A stretch of DNA of 57,520 bases from an uncultured Ignavibacteria bacterium (GCA_937872315.1 CALMST010000158.1:1-57520), one strand, 5' to 3'; positions 34,003-44,618 are shown, numbered from the stretch's first letter. The notes: generated from the letters alone by a model not told the origin. Numbers and translations are program-made.

Positions 34003-36090
34003 ATGAATAATCTGATTTTAATGCTGAAGGAAGTAGCAAGCAATATTCACTGGTCATGGAATAAAGATGCAGTTGAACTTTTCAATGAGATAAATCCCGA
34101 TTTCTGGAACTGGTCGGGGCATAATCCCGTCAAACTTTTTAATGAAATAAATCAAAACTATCTCGAATTTATTATAGAAAAGAAAAATCTTGGCAGCCGG
34201 GTATTAAGTCTTTACGCTGAATATAAAAATTATTTAAAAAAAGATACTTATTTTGACAAAAAATATTTTAAAACAGAAAGTCCGATCATTGCATACTTTT
34301 CTGCCGAATACGGACTTACTGAATGTCTGAAGACATATTCTGGAGGTCTGGGGGTACTTTCGGGAGATCATATGAAATCTTCTTCTGACCTGGGACTTCC
34401 GCTGATCGGGATCGGACTCGCTTATCAGTACGGATATTTCACACAGGTAATAAACCGTGAAGGCTGGCAGACCGAGAATTATGAATTGAATGAATTCAAT
34501 CATCTTCCCATCTCACTTTTAAGAGATGAAAATTACATACCGGTAAAAGTATCTGTAAATCTACCGGGAAGAACAGTTTGGCTTCAGGTATGGACTGTCA
34601 AGGTCGGAAGAGTGAATCTTTATCTGATGGATACTTTCATTGCCGAAAACTCAGTGGATGACAGAAGGATCACGGATATTCTATACGGCGGTGATGAGGA
34701 GAAAAGGATGATGCAGGAAATAATTTTAGGCATAGGAGGTATCAGGCTGATAGAAAAACTCGGACTTGATATAAAAGCCTTTCATCTGAATGAAGGCCAC
34801 TCTGCATTTCTTTGTTTTGAAAGAATTAAGAATTATATGAAAAAATTTAATGTCCCTTATTCTGAAGCTAAAAAGAAATGTTACTATTCAAACATATTTA
34901 CGACGCATACTCCTGTTCCTGCCGGGATAGATATTTTTACCAAAGATCTGTTTGTTAAATATTTCAGATCCTATGCTGAAAAAGAGCTTGGAATGAGTGT
35001 TGATGAATTGTTTTACGAAGGGGATCTGAACAAAGGGGACAATAACAATCACAAATTCAACATGGCTTATCTTGCAATTAACAATTCCAATTTTATAAAC
35101 GGGGTAAGTAAGCTTCACGGGGAAGTTTCGAGAAAAATGTGGGAATTGCCAAAATCACGGACTCAGATAGATCATATCACAAACGGTGTCCATACTGCAA
35201 GCTATGTTTCAAGTTATACAAGTAACCTGCTTCGAAAATATTTTACTGATAACTGGTTGTATGAGGAAGATATCTGGAAGAGATTTCCTGAGATCACTGA
35301 TGATGAGATATGGACATTGAGATTGCTGAATAAATTCAAACTGGTAAACTTCTGCAGGGAGAGGATAAAAGAAAAATGGATATTTCTTGGAGCCGATAAA
35401 GTAAAATTAAATGAAGCCGACAGCATCTTAAATCCGGAGACTCTCACCATAGGTTTTGCAAGAAGATTTGCGACATACAAAAGAGGGACTCTGATATTCA
35501 GGGATATAGACAGACTTAAGAAAATAGTAAAAAATAATTCTATGCCGGTTCAGTTCATATTTTCCGGAAAAGCTCATCCAAAAGATGAAGGCGGAAAGAA
35601 TCTGATCTCGGAAATAATATCTTATACGCGTGATAATGATCTAAAAAATAAAGTGGTATTTCTTGACAACTATGATATAAATGTAGCAAGGCATCTTGTG
35701 GAAGGCTGTGATATATGGCTCAACAATCCGCGAAGACCGCAGGAAGCATCCGGTACCAGCGGTATGAAGGTCATAGCCAACGGAGGACTGAACCTCAGCA
35801 TTCTTGACGGCTGGTGGGATGAAGCATATAATCCCGAAAACGGATGGAAGATCGAAAGCGTTATGGATGATTCCGTATCTCAGGAAAATAAAGATAAACT
35901 GGAAGCTATGAGTCTGTATGATACACTTGAAAACGAGATCATACCTTTATATTATTTAAGGAACAGTAAAGGCGTTCCTGAAGAATGGATAAAAAAGATC
36001 AAATCTTCCGTTAAAAATCTGGCAGGATTTTTCAGTACTCAAAGAATGGTGAAGGATTACTGTGATAAGTTTTATATGAAAGTTAAGTAA
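34003..36090 (+). CDS. glgP: Alpha-glucan phosphorylase (glycogen phosphorylase family, GT35)
   Basis: Releases glucose-1-phosphate from glycogen or maltodextrin, cytoplasmic, PLP-dependent, 695 aa. It begins with the DUF3417-type N-terminus (NIHWSWNKDAVELFNEINPD) of the shorter bacterial/archaeal phosphorylase class. Substrate-binding AYFSAEYGLTECLKTYSGGL and FTTHTPVPAG follow, and the PLP-lysine region is EASGTSGMKVIANGG followed by SILDGWWDEAY. Monocistronic with an AT-rich leader. The symbol is used for the family; substrate preference is not established. Confidence 0.93.
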   Translation: MNNLILMLKEVASNIHWSWNKDAVELFNEINPDFWNWSGHNPVKLFNEINQNYLEFIIEKKNLGSRVLSLYAEYKNYLKKDTYFDKKYFKTESPIIAYFSAEYGLTECLKTYSGGLGVLSGDHMKSSSDLGLPLIGIGLAYQYGYFTQVINREGWQTENYELNEFNHLPISLLRDENYIPVKVSVNLPGRTVWLQVWTVKVGRVNLYLMDTFIAENSVDDRRITDILYGGDEEKRMMQEIILGIGGIRLIEKLGLDIKAFHLNEGHSAFLCFERIKNYMKKFNVPYSEAKKKCYYSNIFTTHTPVPAGIDIFTKDLFVKYFRSYAEKELGMSVDELFYEGDLNKGDNNNHKFNMAYLAINNSNFINGVSKLHGEVSRKMWELPKSRTQIDHITNGVHTASYVSSYTSNLLRKYFTDNWLYEEDIWKRFPEITDDEIWTLRLLNKFKLVNFCRERIKEKWIFLGADKVKLNEADSILNPETLTIGFARRFATYKRGTLIFRDIDRLKKIVKNNSMPVQFIFSGKAHPKDEGGKNLISEIISYTRDNDLKNKVVFLDNYDINVARHLVEGCDIWLNNPRRPQEASGTSGMKVIANGGLNLSILDGWWDEAYNPENGWKIESVMDDSVSQENKDKLEAMSLYDTLENEIIPLYYLRNSKGVPEEWIKKIKSSVKNLAGFFSTQRMVKDYCDKFYMKVK

Positions 36091-36292
36091 TTAATATTTT
36101 TTTTTTCATAAATTAATTCTATTTTAATACAACTTTCAATTTTCAAACTCTAAAAATTATTTACTCTTTATATGCAGTGACATTTTTAATATATAAGGAG
36201 TAATTTTTTTTCTCATAGTTAACTTGAAAATCTCTGATATTCTGTTAAAAATTAAATCAATTATAATTTTTTATAAATTTAAATAATGTGTA

Positions 36293-38566
36293 ATGAGAAA
36301 AATCTTTACCTTCACCGGAACAATTTTATTGTATTCAGTACTGATATTTTCATTCAGCGTATCTAACTGCTTATTTGCGCAGGATAACGTCGGGGGACAG
36401 CCAATGAGTTTTTTGCTTAATCTGAATTCAGATATCAATACTGTTACTATGCCGGAAGTCGATGCTCAGAGATTACTTGAAGAAGATGCCGCTACGGCAG
36501 GAATACCCGATATTCCGCTCAGATATGCTAAAGTTCTTGATACTGATCTTAATCTTAACAATTCCGGAACATGGACTAATTTACCTGACGGCAGCAGGAT
36601 CTGGAGACTTGAAATTAGATCGGAGGATGCAAAATCCCTGAACCTTAATTATAAGAATTTTTACATGCCGAAAGGCGCTACGTTTTTTGTTTACAATCTT
36701 AACAGAAGCATGGTTTTAGGCGGCTTTACGGAAAAGAATAATTCAAAGGACGGACAATTTGCAACTGCCACTACAACCGGTTTTGTAACCATAGCTGAAT
36801 ATTATGAACCTGTTTATTCAAAAGGTAAAGGCAGTCTTTCTGTCTCACAGGTAATTCACGCTTATAAGGACATAATGGGATTCAGCACATTTCTTGAACT
36901 TCCATGTAATATTAACATTAACTGTCCGATCGGAGCTCCATGGGTGAACCAGAAAAGATCAGTCGCAAAGATGACTTTTCAGCAGGGAGGATCAGGATTT
37001 TTATGTACGGGTTCTCTGATAAATAATACTCTTCAAAACAGAACGCCATATTTTTTAACAGCTCAGCATTGTGAGTCAGACAACTGGAGTACTCTTGTTC
37101 TTAATTTTAATTATGAATCAGTTACTTGCAGCTCTTTACAGCCCGGTTCGTTTCAGTCTGTATCAGGCGCAACTTCAATAGCAGAGAATTTTGATACTGA
37201 TGTCAGATTACTTCTTTTGAATGATCAGGTTCCCGCCAGTACAAACTCATATTTTAACGGATGGGACAGATCAGGTTCGATACCTCAAAATGAAACAGCA
37301 ATCCATCATCCCGGCGGAGCTATAAAGAAAATCTCGGTTGACAATAATCCGGCTTCTAACTCCAACGGTTTTGGAGGAAGACTTCCAAGCGGTTTCTGGC
37401 AGGTGGTATGGGATGAAGGAATGACAGAAGGCGGTTCTTCGGGATGTCCCTTATATGATCAGAACGGAAGAGTAGTGGGACAAAATTTAGGCGGAATAGC
37501 AGGACAATGTGAGAATCCCCAGATCGTTACAAAAGTATTTGGAAAATTCTCCGAGTCATGGGCGCATGGCGGCAGTTCAACTAACCAGTTAAAAAACTGG
37601 CTTGATCCGGATAATTCCAATGTTATCACTCTGGATGGAATGGATGATATTACCGGAGTAGCACCTGTGGCTAATTTTACATCCAATACACAAAATCTTC
37701 CGATAGGCGGAGGCAGTGTTAATTATTTTGATCTTTCCACTAACAATCCTGAAAGCTGGAGCTGGAGTTTCCCGGGTGGAACACCTTCGACTTCCACTGA
37801 TCAGAATCCGACAGGAATTTCTTATACAGCTACAGGAGCTTATACTGTTACGCTTACTACTACAAATTCATTCGGTTCTAATATGATGACGGTTGTAAAT
37901 TATGTTAAAGTTGCCGGAGTGCCTCTGACTGCTTTCAGCCTCCAGTCACCTGGTACAAACACCACAATAATGGTGTCTCAGAATGATCCGACTTTAGTTA
38001 ATTTTATCTGGGGATCCTCTACTCCCGGCAGCACGGTTAACTATTTGTTCAAAATAAAAAAAGCCGGACCTTTTTCAGAAACAGTTTTGCAGAGCAATAA
38101 CAATGGTTCAGATACAATGATAAGTTTAAGAAAAAGTTATCTTGACAGTCTTGCTTTATCTTTTGGTCTGACAGGAGATTCGGTTAACTGTTCATGGAGA
38201 GCTTCTGCGCTTAATGGTCTCGATACATTGAATTCCACGCCATTTATAGTAAAAATCAGAAGAACACCTGTAGGTATAAATCAGATCTCATCTTATATAC
38301 CGGATAAATTCAACCTTTACAATAACTATCCAAATCCGTTCAATCCGGGTACAGTCATCAGGTTTGATATTTCAAACAGTCAGTTCGTAAAGCTGTCGGT
38401 TTACAACATGCTTGGAGAGGAAGTGACAAATCTTGTAAATGAGAACTTATCGCCGGGAAGCTATTCGGTGGATTTTAATGCTTCTGATCTTTCTAGCGGA
38501 ATGTATTTTTACAGGATCGAGACACCCGGATTTGTTCAGACAAAACGTATGGTTCTGGTAAAGTAA
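36293..38566 (+). CDS. Secreted lysyl-endopeptidase-like serine protease with PKD domain and T9SS tail
   Basis: A 757-aa exported S1-type protease. The signal peptide ends near NCLFAQ. The trypsin-like domain lies at about residues 220-440: His in FLTAQHC, Asp in NFDTDVRLLLLND, Ser in EGGSSGCPL, the triad of Achromobacter protease I-like enzymes. A PKD domain follows (about 460-545, WSWSFPGGTPSTS). A ~100-residue beta domain like the one in the metalloprotease at 47-2320 precedes the T9SS tail (NNYPNPFNPGTVIRFDI). The tail is almost the same as that of the next gene. First gene of the T9SS array; a strong terminator follows. Confidence 0.92.
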   Translation: MRKIFTFTGTILLYSVLIFSFSVSNCLFAQDNVGGQPMSFLLNLNSDINTVTMPEVDAQRLLEEDAATAGIPDIPLRYAKVLDTDLNLNNSGTWTNLPDGSRIWRLEIRSEDAKSLNLNYKNFYMPKGATFFVYNLNRSMVLGGFTEKNNSKDGQFATATTTGFVTIAEYYEPVYSKGKGSLSVSQVIHAYKDIMGFSTFLELPCNININCPIGAPWVNQKRSVAKMTFQQGGSGFLCTGSLINNTLQNRTPYFLTAQHCESDNWSTLVLNFNYESVTCSSLQPGSFQSVSGATSIAENFDTDVRLLLLNDQVPASTNSYFNGWDRSGSIPQNETAIHHPGGAIKKISVDNNPASNSNGFGGRLPSGFWQVVWDEGMTEGGSSGCPLYDQNGRVVGQNLGGIAGQCENPQIVTKVFGKFSESWAHGGSSTNQLKNWLDPDNSNVITLDGMDDITGVAPVANFTSNTQNLPIGGGSVNYFDLSTNNPESWSWSFPGGTPSTSTDQNPTGISYTATGAYTVTLTTTNSFGSNMMTVVNYVKVAGVPLTAFSLQSPGTNTTIMVSQNDPTLVNFIWGSSTPGSTVNYLFKIKKAGPFSETVLQSNNNGSDTMISLRKSYLDSLALSFGLTGDSVNCSWRASALNGLDTLNSTPFIVKIRRTPVGINQISSYIPDKFNLYNNYPNPFNPGTVIRFDISNSQFVKLSVYNMLGEEVTNLVNENLSPGSYSVDFNASDLSSGMYFYRIETPGFVQTKRMVLVK

Positions 38567-38605
38567 AAATTATTGATCCATAACTTTTATTTATTCAAAC
38601 TATCA

Positions 38606-38645
38606 GGGACTGTTGAAATTTTTTTAACAGTCCCGCTTTTAAAAA
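38606..38645 (+). terminator. Terminator after lysyl-endopeptidase-like gene
   Basis: Perfect 9-bp arms GGGACTGTT (38606-38614) and AACAGTCCC (38626-38634) followed by GCTTTT. Confidence 0.85.
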
Positions 38646-38686
38646 AAAATCAGAGAATTTTTAAATATTATTAAAAATAAAAAAAC

Positions 38687-41164
38687 ATGAAAAACATTAT
38701 TGCTACTTTTATTATGGTATTAGTTATAGGTATCATAATTTCAGGAACAACCACACAAAAAGACAATCCTTTGCTTGATCAGCTTCCTCCGGAAAATGTG
38801 GGTCAGGATATAAATCAGATCCCGACTCCATTTGTCAATGAAATTGACAGTGAAGGATATGATAATTTTAATATCGGAACTGACTTTGCCGAAGTGCACA
38901 TGGTCACGAATCCGAATAATCCTTTGCAGTCTATAGCTGCATGGAACTCAACAGGCGGCGCTAATGCTTATGCCACTATTAACGGACTCGACTGGTTTGC
39001 AACTCCCAGTCCTAGCTGGGGTCAGCAAATGAGAGGAGATCCCGTTATGGCTTATGACAGTCTGGGAAATTCCTATTTTGATAATATGTACGGAGCTTCG
39101 ATTTTAGGAACAAGAATTGCCAAAACGACTGATAATGGTCTGTCATGGGCAAATGTTTCTTTTGCAAATATTGGAAATGACAAAAACTGGGTTGCTGCTG
39201 ATCAGACAGGCGGACCTTATAAAGGTTATGTCTATGGGGTAATGACCGGCGGAAGCGTTGTAAGAAGTACTGATTTCGGAATTTCATTTCAGAATGTTTA
39301 TTTCGCTACTAACCAGTTACCCGGTATGATGGTCTGTGTCGGCGCAAATGTATTGAACGGAGCAAATGTGCAGGGTGGATGTGTTTATGTTGTTTCAAAT
39401 ACAGGAAGTTCCACAGCTCCTAACTGGACCTTTCACAGATCTACTGACGGCGGAACCACATGGAGCGCAAGATCAACTGTGGTCTATGCAAACTATGTAG
39501 GAACTTTTGTCGGCGGTAGAAATTCAGTTGAGAATATGAGAACCAGACCTTATCCGATGATCACTGCTGATAACAGTTATGGTCCGCACAGAGGAAGACT
39601 TTATGTGACTTATGCATCAAATTCTCCTGCAGGTGACGGAAACAAACCTGATATTTTCACAAGATATTCTGACGATCAGGGAGCAACCTGGTCCGGAGAA
39701 ACAAGAGTCAATGATGATGTAAATTCGGCAGCTCACAATCAATGGTCACCGGCTAACTGGTGTGATAAAATAACAGGTAAGCTTTATGTCCAGTGGATGG
39801 ATACAAGAGATTGCCCTACAAGTGACAGTTGTCTCATCTATGCATCATACTCCACTGACGGCGGAGTTTCATTCGTAACCAATCAGCCGGTTTCAAATAA
39901 AAAATTCAGGATCAACTGTACAACCTGCGGCGGCGGCGGTACTCCAGCTTATCTGGGAGATTATAATGCTATATCCTCTAACGGTGATATAGCTACTGTT
40001 GCCTGGACAGATTTCAGAGCAGGAAATTTTGGTAATTATATAGGCTATTTCCCTGATTATGCTGTTAAAACCAGTGTCCCGGCAATAAGCATAACTAACG
40101 GACAAAATGCAACATTTAAAGTTTCTGTACCAAGTGTTAAACTGTATTCGGGAAAGGTAAAATTCACCGCATCCGTAGATTCACTTCCTTCTTCAGGAAC
40201 TCTTGCAGTTTCATTTGTAGGTAAAGATTCCGTTACATCTTTCCCTGACTCTGTGACTGTAAAAGTCGAAGCAATCGGCACTGTTACTCCGGGAAGATAT
40301 TCAGTCAGGGTTGTAAGCAGAGGAAATAACGGCACTCCCGCTCATTACAGATTAGTGGATGTATATGTAAACTCTGCACTGGTCAGCGTGGAAACAGACA
40401 GACCCGGCATTACAAATTTTGAAGTTAACGGAGTTTCATACAGTTCCAGACAGGAATTTATATTTACTCTTGGTGAAAATATTACCGTAGCTGCTATAAG
40501 TCCGAGGATTCTCGGTCTTAATCAATATGTATATACCAACTGGTCAAACGGCGGGGATACTTCGCAGACGATCACTGTCAGCTCTAATCTTAATCTGAAA
40601 GCATTTTACAAGATCCAGTATAAACTTAATGTGAATTCTACACAGGGTAATACTTTCGGAGGCGGAATATTCTATGACTCTGCAGGTAATGCAACTTTCG
40701 GTGTGAATTCAAGAGTGATCATAAACGGTGGAACCACTTATTACTTCAGAGGATGGACAGGATCCGGTACAGGTTCTTATACCAGTCCCGACAGTACAGG
40801 TTTAGATTCAGTCATTAATATCACAATGACTAATCCGATCATTGAAGCTGCAAGATGGACTACTACCGTTGGAATAAATCAGTTGTCTTCAACAATACCT
40901 GATAAATTCAATCTTTACAATAATTATCCGAACCCGTTCAATCCGGGTACAGTCATTAAGTTTGACGTTGCAAAGACTCAAATGGTAAAACTCACGGTTT
41001 ATAATCTGCTTGGAGAAGCAGTTGCAAATTTAGTAAACGATAATCTTTCTCCGGGAAGCTATTCCGTGAATTTCGACGGATCAAATTTATCTAGCGGTAT
41101 GTATTTTTACAGAATTGAAACACAGGGATATGTGCAGACAATGCGCATGTTACTGGTGAAATAA
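38687..41164 (+). CDS. Secreted sialidase-like Asp-box propeller protein with T9SS tail (paralogue 1)
   Basis: An 825-aa exported protein. After the signal peptide, residues ~50-460 form a six-bladed sialidase/BNR-type propeller with Asp-boxes such as STDGGTTWSA, SDDQGATWSG and STDGGVSF. Beta-sandwich regions follow, then a T9SS tail (NNYPNPFNPGTVIKFDV). Equal in length to the paralogue at 44787 and alike throughout the passenger, but its tail is closer to that of the neighbour at 36293. A true sialidase arginine triad was not confirmed, so enzymatic activity is uncertain. Confidence 0.85.
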   Translation: MKNIIATFIMVLVIGIIISGTTTQKDNPLLDQLPPENVGQDINQIPTPFVNEIDSEGYDNFNIGTDFAEVHMVTNPNNPLQSIAAWNSTGGANAYATINGLDWFATPSPSWGQQMRGDPVMAYDSLGNSYFDNMYGASILGTRIAKTTDNGLSWANVSFANIGNDKNWVAADQTGGPYKGYVYGVMTGGSVVRSTDFGISFQNVYFATNQLPGMMVCVGANVLNGANVQGGCVYVVSNTGSSTAPNWTFHRSTDGGTTWSARSTVVYANYVGTFVGGRNSVENMRTRPYPMITADNSYGPHRGRLYVTYASNSPAGDGNKPDIFTRYSDDQGATWSGETRVNDDVNSAAHNQWSPANWCDKITGKLYVQWMDTRDCPTSDSCLIYASYSTDGGVSFVTNQPVSNKKFRINCTTCGGGGTPAYLGDYNAISSNGDIATVAWTDFRAGNFGNYIGYFPDYAVKTSVPAISITNGQNATFKVSVPSVKLYSGKVKFTASVDSLPSSGTLAVSFVGKDSVTSFPDSVTVKVEAIGTVTPGRYSVRVVSRGNNGTPAHYRLVDVYVNSALVSVETDRPGITNFEVNGVSYSSRQEFIFTLGENITVAAISPRILGLNQYVYTNWSNGGDTSQTITVSSNLNLKAFYKIQYKLNVNSTQGNTFGGGIFYDSAGNATFGVNSRVIINGGTTYYFRGWTGSGTGSYTSPDSTGLDSVINITMTNPIIEAARWTTTVGINQLSSTIPDKFNLYNNYPNPFNPGTVIKFDVAKTQMVKLTVYNLLGEAVANLVNDNLSPGSYSVNFDGSNLSSGMYFYRIETQGYVQTMRMLLVK

Positions 41165-41213
41165 GTATATAACGTTTGTAACATTTGTAAAGGATATAAT
41201 TATTATTATATTT

Positions 41214-41244
41214 ACCCGCTCCTGTTCAGGGGGCGGGTTTTTTT
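41214..41244 (+). terminator. Terminator, ACCCGCTCC...GGGGCGGGT type
   Basis: GC-rich stem ACCCGCTCC/GGGGGCGGGT with a T7 tract. The same stem type ends the genes at 44787 and 50569. Confidence 0.9.
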
Positions 41245-41248
41245 ATAT

Positions 41249-42595
41249 TACAGTAAAGGAGTTTATATTTATCATGTGAAATCAAGCGGGATTATTTATC
41301 CGAATGGAACAAATATTTTAGCTCAGGATTTAGAATGCGCAGACGGACTTTGGCATTGGAGCAATAAAGGCCAGGAACAGAGATATGCTTGGGATGCCGG
41401 GTATTGCTATAATGGGAGTTTATGGGATTATTACCTGAGAGACAGCGTATCTTATGATAATGACGGCGGATGGAATTATAGCCCAGCAGATGGTCGTAGT
41501 CATACTTATCCTATTTGGGCAGGAATAGGTAAAATAAACGAAACAGATGCCTGTTTAATGGGAACAGACAGGATTTTTACAAACTCTACTGAAATATATT
41601 CAAATGAGGAAGTAAATGGAGACAAGTATGATGCTTGGAGACCGGGATATAATGAAGTATTCAGTCCTTATTCAAGTCCTTCTTCTAATAATTGGAATAA
41701 TAGTAACTCAGGAATTTACATCTGGCTGTATTCAAGTTCCGGCAGCGGACCAACTACTTCGGCAGCGTTTAAGATTTACAAAGCAGGAGAAGGCGGTTAC
41801 ACGGATTCTTCAATTCTTGCACTCACTCCTCCATCTCGTCCAATGGGATTAAAAGTATTGCCTTGCGAATCCCAGCCTGTCATTAATAATCTTAAAAGAA
41901 TAAAGATCAGCTGGAATCATAACATGGAGCCGGATATGAGAAGAACCATAACCGGAGAAACTGATAAATTTAAAAGATATAAAATATACAGAACCACCGG
42001 AGAAGATATGTATGATATACCTGATGATGTCCTTCAAAACTCTGAAAATTTGTATGATTATTTAGCTACGGTTGATTTAAATGAAAATTCCGCACCTTAT
42101 TTCATTGATTCCGGACTTGTATCAACCTGCAATGACGCATTGTGCGGTGCGACTTCTTGCTGGGAGATGTATCCGGTAAGATACAGAGTGCAGGCAGTGG
42201 ATATATATAATGATGTTTCCGTATTATCTGACTTTGTAAACACTGAAGCCTGGAATATAGGTGAAGGAGAAGGAGGTTATTATGGGGATAATATTTCAGT
42301 AAATGAAATTGAAACCAACGAAGGGATCCCGACTGAATATTCGCTTTATCAGAATTATCCGAATCCCTTTAATCCGGTTACAAAGATAAAGTACGGTATT
42401 CCATTTGACGGAAATGTAACAATTAAAATATTTGACATCAGCGGAAGACTGATAAATACTTTGGTTAATGAATATAAAGCAGCAGGACGATTTGAGACAG
42501 ACTTCCACGGTGAGAATCTCTCAAGCGGAGTTTATTATTACAGGATCGAAAGCGGAGAATTCAGTCAGGTGAAGAAAATGATTTTAATAAAGTAA
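41249..42595 (+). pseudogene. 5'-truncated copy of M6-like T9SS protease gene
   Basis: The frame matches the C-terminal half of the protein at 50569-52671, beginning at KGVYIYH (41255) and running through LAQDLECADGLWHW, GTDRIFTN, YDAWRPGYNEVFSPYS and TPPSRPMG to an intact T9SS tail (NYPNPFNPVTKIKYGIPF). The first ~375 residues, with signal peptide and the zinc motif, are missing. Homology starts 5-11 bp after the terminator of the previous gene. A GTG at 41276 opens a 439-aa ORF but would make an unexported protein. Best read as a deletion remnant. Confidence 0.85.
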
Positions 42596-42668
42596 GTGTA
42601 TGTAGCAATCTCTATAGCGGATATTGGAGTTTGTTGAGTGTGTTAAGTTTGTTGAGTAATTTAAATTT

Positions 42669-42717
42669 CGTAATTCGTAATTCGTAATTCGTAACTCGTA
42701 ACTCGTAACTCGTAACT
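42669..42717. repeat. 7-bp-period microsatellite (CGTAATT/CGTAACT)
   Basis: Three CGTAATT units followed by four CGTAACT units, between the truncated M6 gene and its terminator. Confidence 0.95.
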
Positions 42718-42728
42718 TTTAACTTTTT

Positions 42729-42764
42729 AAAAAGCCGTTAGGTTAATACCTTGCGGCTTTTTTT
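42729..42764 (+). terminator. Rho-independent terminator
   Basis: Arms AAAAAGCCG and CGGCTTTTT with inner AGGT/ACCT pairing around TAAT; ends in a T tract. Confidence 0.93.
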
Positions 42765-43218
42765 ATATGGTAAATTCAGATGTGAATTTCTCCCGTCGGA
42801 GTACGAAGAATGCTAAGCTTAGCCTGGATATGGGGTATCGTCATTTTTTGCGAACAAAGTAATTTTTATCTTGAATTTTAACCGGGGAAAAATTATTTAA
42901 GAATAAATTTCAAAAAATTCAAAACTATTTTTCAACAGGTAAGAAATAGATAAGATAAATCTGAACTTTTGAAAAAGAAGCAAGATACTACTTCAATATA
43001 AAAAGTAAACAATATTTTAGGAATTGTCTTTATGCCGGATGTAAAAATTGGATGTTCTTTCTGATTGCCGGTTTTAATTTTCTTTTCACTGCAAGTGTAT
43101 CATAAAAAAAGTTGTAGGGAAATTAAAGAAGAACAAATGTTTTCTCACCCCAAAAGAAATCCATTTTATTCTCATTCAAGAAATTTTTCAAACTCATAAA
43201 AAAATATAATAATTCATT
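42765..43218. other. Intergenic region upstream of Ycf48-like gene
   Basis: About 450 bp, AT-rich, no gene supported. It probably contains the promoter of the gene whose frame opens at 43213. No strong hairpin or repeat was seen. Confidence 0.5.
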
Positions 43219-44466
43219 ATTAAAAAAATCATAATCGTATTTATAATTATTCATTCTACATTTTTAGTTGTAAATGCACAATGGATATCTCAAAACTCCG
43301 GTACAAATCAAAATCTATACGATATAGAATTTATTAACGACAAAACCGGCTGGGCTGTGGGAGATGCAGGAGTTGTGATAAAAACTACTAATGGCGGAAC
43401 TAACTGGATCAATGTTCCTAATCCTTCCGGTCAATATGGCGGATTAATGTGGAGTATCTGTCCTGTTGATTCTGAAGTAGTTTATGCCGTTGCTGGATAT
43501 GATTTTATAATGAAAACTTCAAATGGTGGAAGTAATTGGGATATTATAAACTCAAACCCTGGTATTAATTCCGCAATGCAAGGACTGTATTTTTTAAACC
43601 GAGATACAGGATGGTTTCTCGGCAGTTATAAGATATTTAGAACATATGACGGTGGAAATACACTTGATTCATTCTACGCCCCATGGTTTACAAATTCAGA
43701 TATTTATTTTAAGAATATTGATACAGGGATTTTTTGTGGAGATGGGGTTGTATTTAAAACAACAAACGGAGGTATGAATTGGTTAAACACAAATGTATCA
43801 CCAGGGATATTTTATCAGTTTAGAAAACTTGCTGTCATAAATGACAAAGTGTGGGTGATAGCAAGCGGTGATGCACCTGTTTTTCACAGTACAAATTTTT
43901 GTGAAAGTTGGAATGTGCTTGATACAATAAATTGTTATCCACCTTCTGTAATGTTTAGTGTTGCATTTGCAAATGAAATGACCGGATGGACCGGTGGAAC
44001 ATTTGGCTGGCTTTATAAGACTACTGATGGGGGTTATAATTGGCAAAGGGAAGAGACAACAAGCGATCCTCGTTTCTGGGGATCAATCTATTGTTATAAC
44101 GACTCTAATGTCTGGGGTGCAGGAGGTGCAGGAAAAATTCAGCATACTACAACAGGAGGTCAGACTTTAGTTGGAATATCTTCAATCGGAGAAACTACAC
44201 CGGAAGAATATAGTCTTTCCCAAAACTTCCCAAATCCCTTCAACCCTGTCACAAAAATAAAGTATGATCTGCCGTTTGACGGAAATGTCAGCATAGAGAT
44301 ATTTGACATCAGCGGAAGACTCATAAGAACACTGATCAATGAAAACAAAGCAGCCGGAAGATATGAGATAGACTTTAATGGAGAGAATCTCTCAAGCGGA
44401 GTTTATTATTATAAGATCGAGAGCGGAGAGTTTTCTCAGGTGAGGAAGATGATCCTTCTTAAATGA
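43219..44466 (+). CDS. Secreted Ycf48-like propeller protein with T9SS tail, frame opens at ATT
   Basis: 415 aa if started at ATT 43219. From this codon the frame reads a good signal peptide (IKKIIIVFIIIHSTFLVVNA) then QWISQNSGTNQNLYDIEF, matching the N-termini of the paralogues at 47720 and 49127, which begin with ATG. The in-frame TAA at 43210 and the lack of any ATG before it leave only ATT, or a GTG at 43357 that would remove the signal peptide. The passenger has Ycf48/BNR-type blades (TGWAVGDAGVVIKTTNGGTN). The T9SS tail (NFPNPFNPVTKIKYDLPFDG) matches the M6-type genes, not the other Ycf48-like genes. Surface adhesin or scaffold likely. Confidence 0.85.
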   Translation: MKKIIIVFIIIHSTFLVVNAQWISQNSGTNQNLYDIEFINDKTGWAVGDAGVVIKTTNGGTNWINVPNPSGQYGGLMWSICPVDSEVVYAVAGYDFIMKTSNGGSNWDIINSNPGINSAMQGLYFLNRDTGWFLGSYKIFRTYDGGNTLDSFYAPWFTNSDIYFKNIDTGIFCGDGVVFKTTNGGMNWLNTNVSPGIFYQFRKLAVINDKVWVIASGDAPVFHSTNFCESWNVLDTINCYPPSVMFSVAFANEMTGWTGGTFGWLYKTTDGGYNWQREETTSDPRFWGSIYCYNDSNVWGAGGAGKIQHTTTGGQTLVGISSIGETTPEEYSLSQNFPNPFNPVTKIKYDLPFDGNVSIEIFDISGRLIRTLINENKAAGRYEIDFNGENLSSGVYYYKIESGEFSQVRKMILLK

Positions 44467-44584
44467 TCAGTTGCTGCGGATAATAACATGAGTTTATAAA
44501 ATCATATTATAAGAAAGGTCCGCTACGGAAATTCCTGAGAGGGTTTTATTTATTACCAAATAGCGGTAAATCAATTGTATTGTG

Positions 44585-44606
44585 GAGACGCGCAACTGAG
44601 CGTCTC
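44585..44606. repeat. Perfect 7-bp hairpin GAGACGC/GCGTCTC
   Basis: Loop of 8 bases; no long T tract follows, so it may be a repeat element rather than a terminator. Confidence 0.7.
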
Positions 44607-44618
44607 TGCGGGAAAGCC

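Noticed and set aside
38687-41164. Calling the Asp-box proteins true sialidases
   Set aside because: Asp-boxes occur in many non-enzymatic propellers and the arginine triad was not confirmed; only sialidase-like is used.
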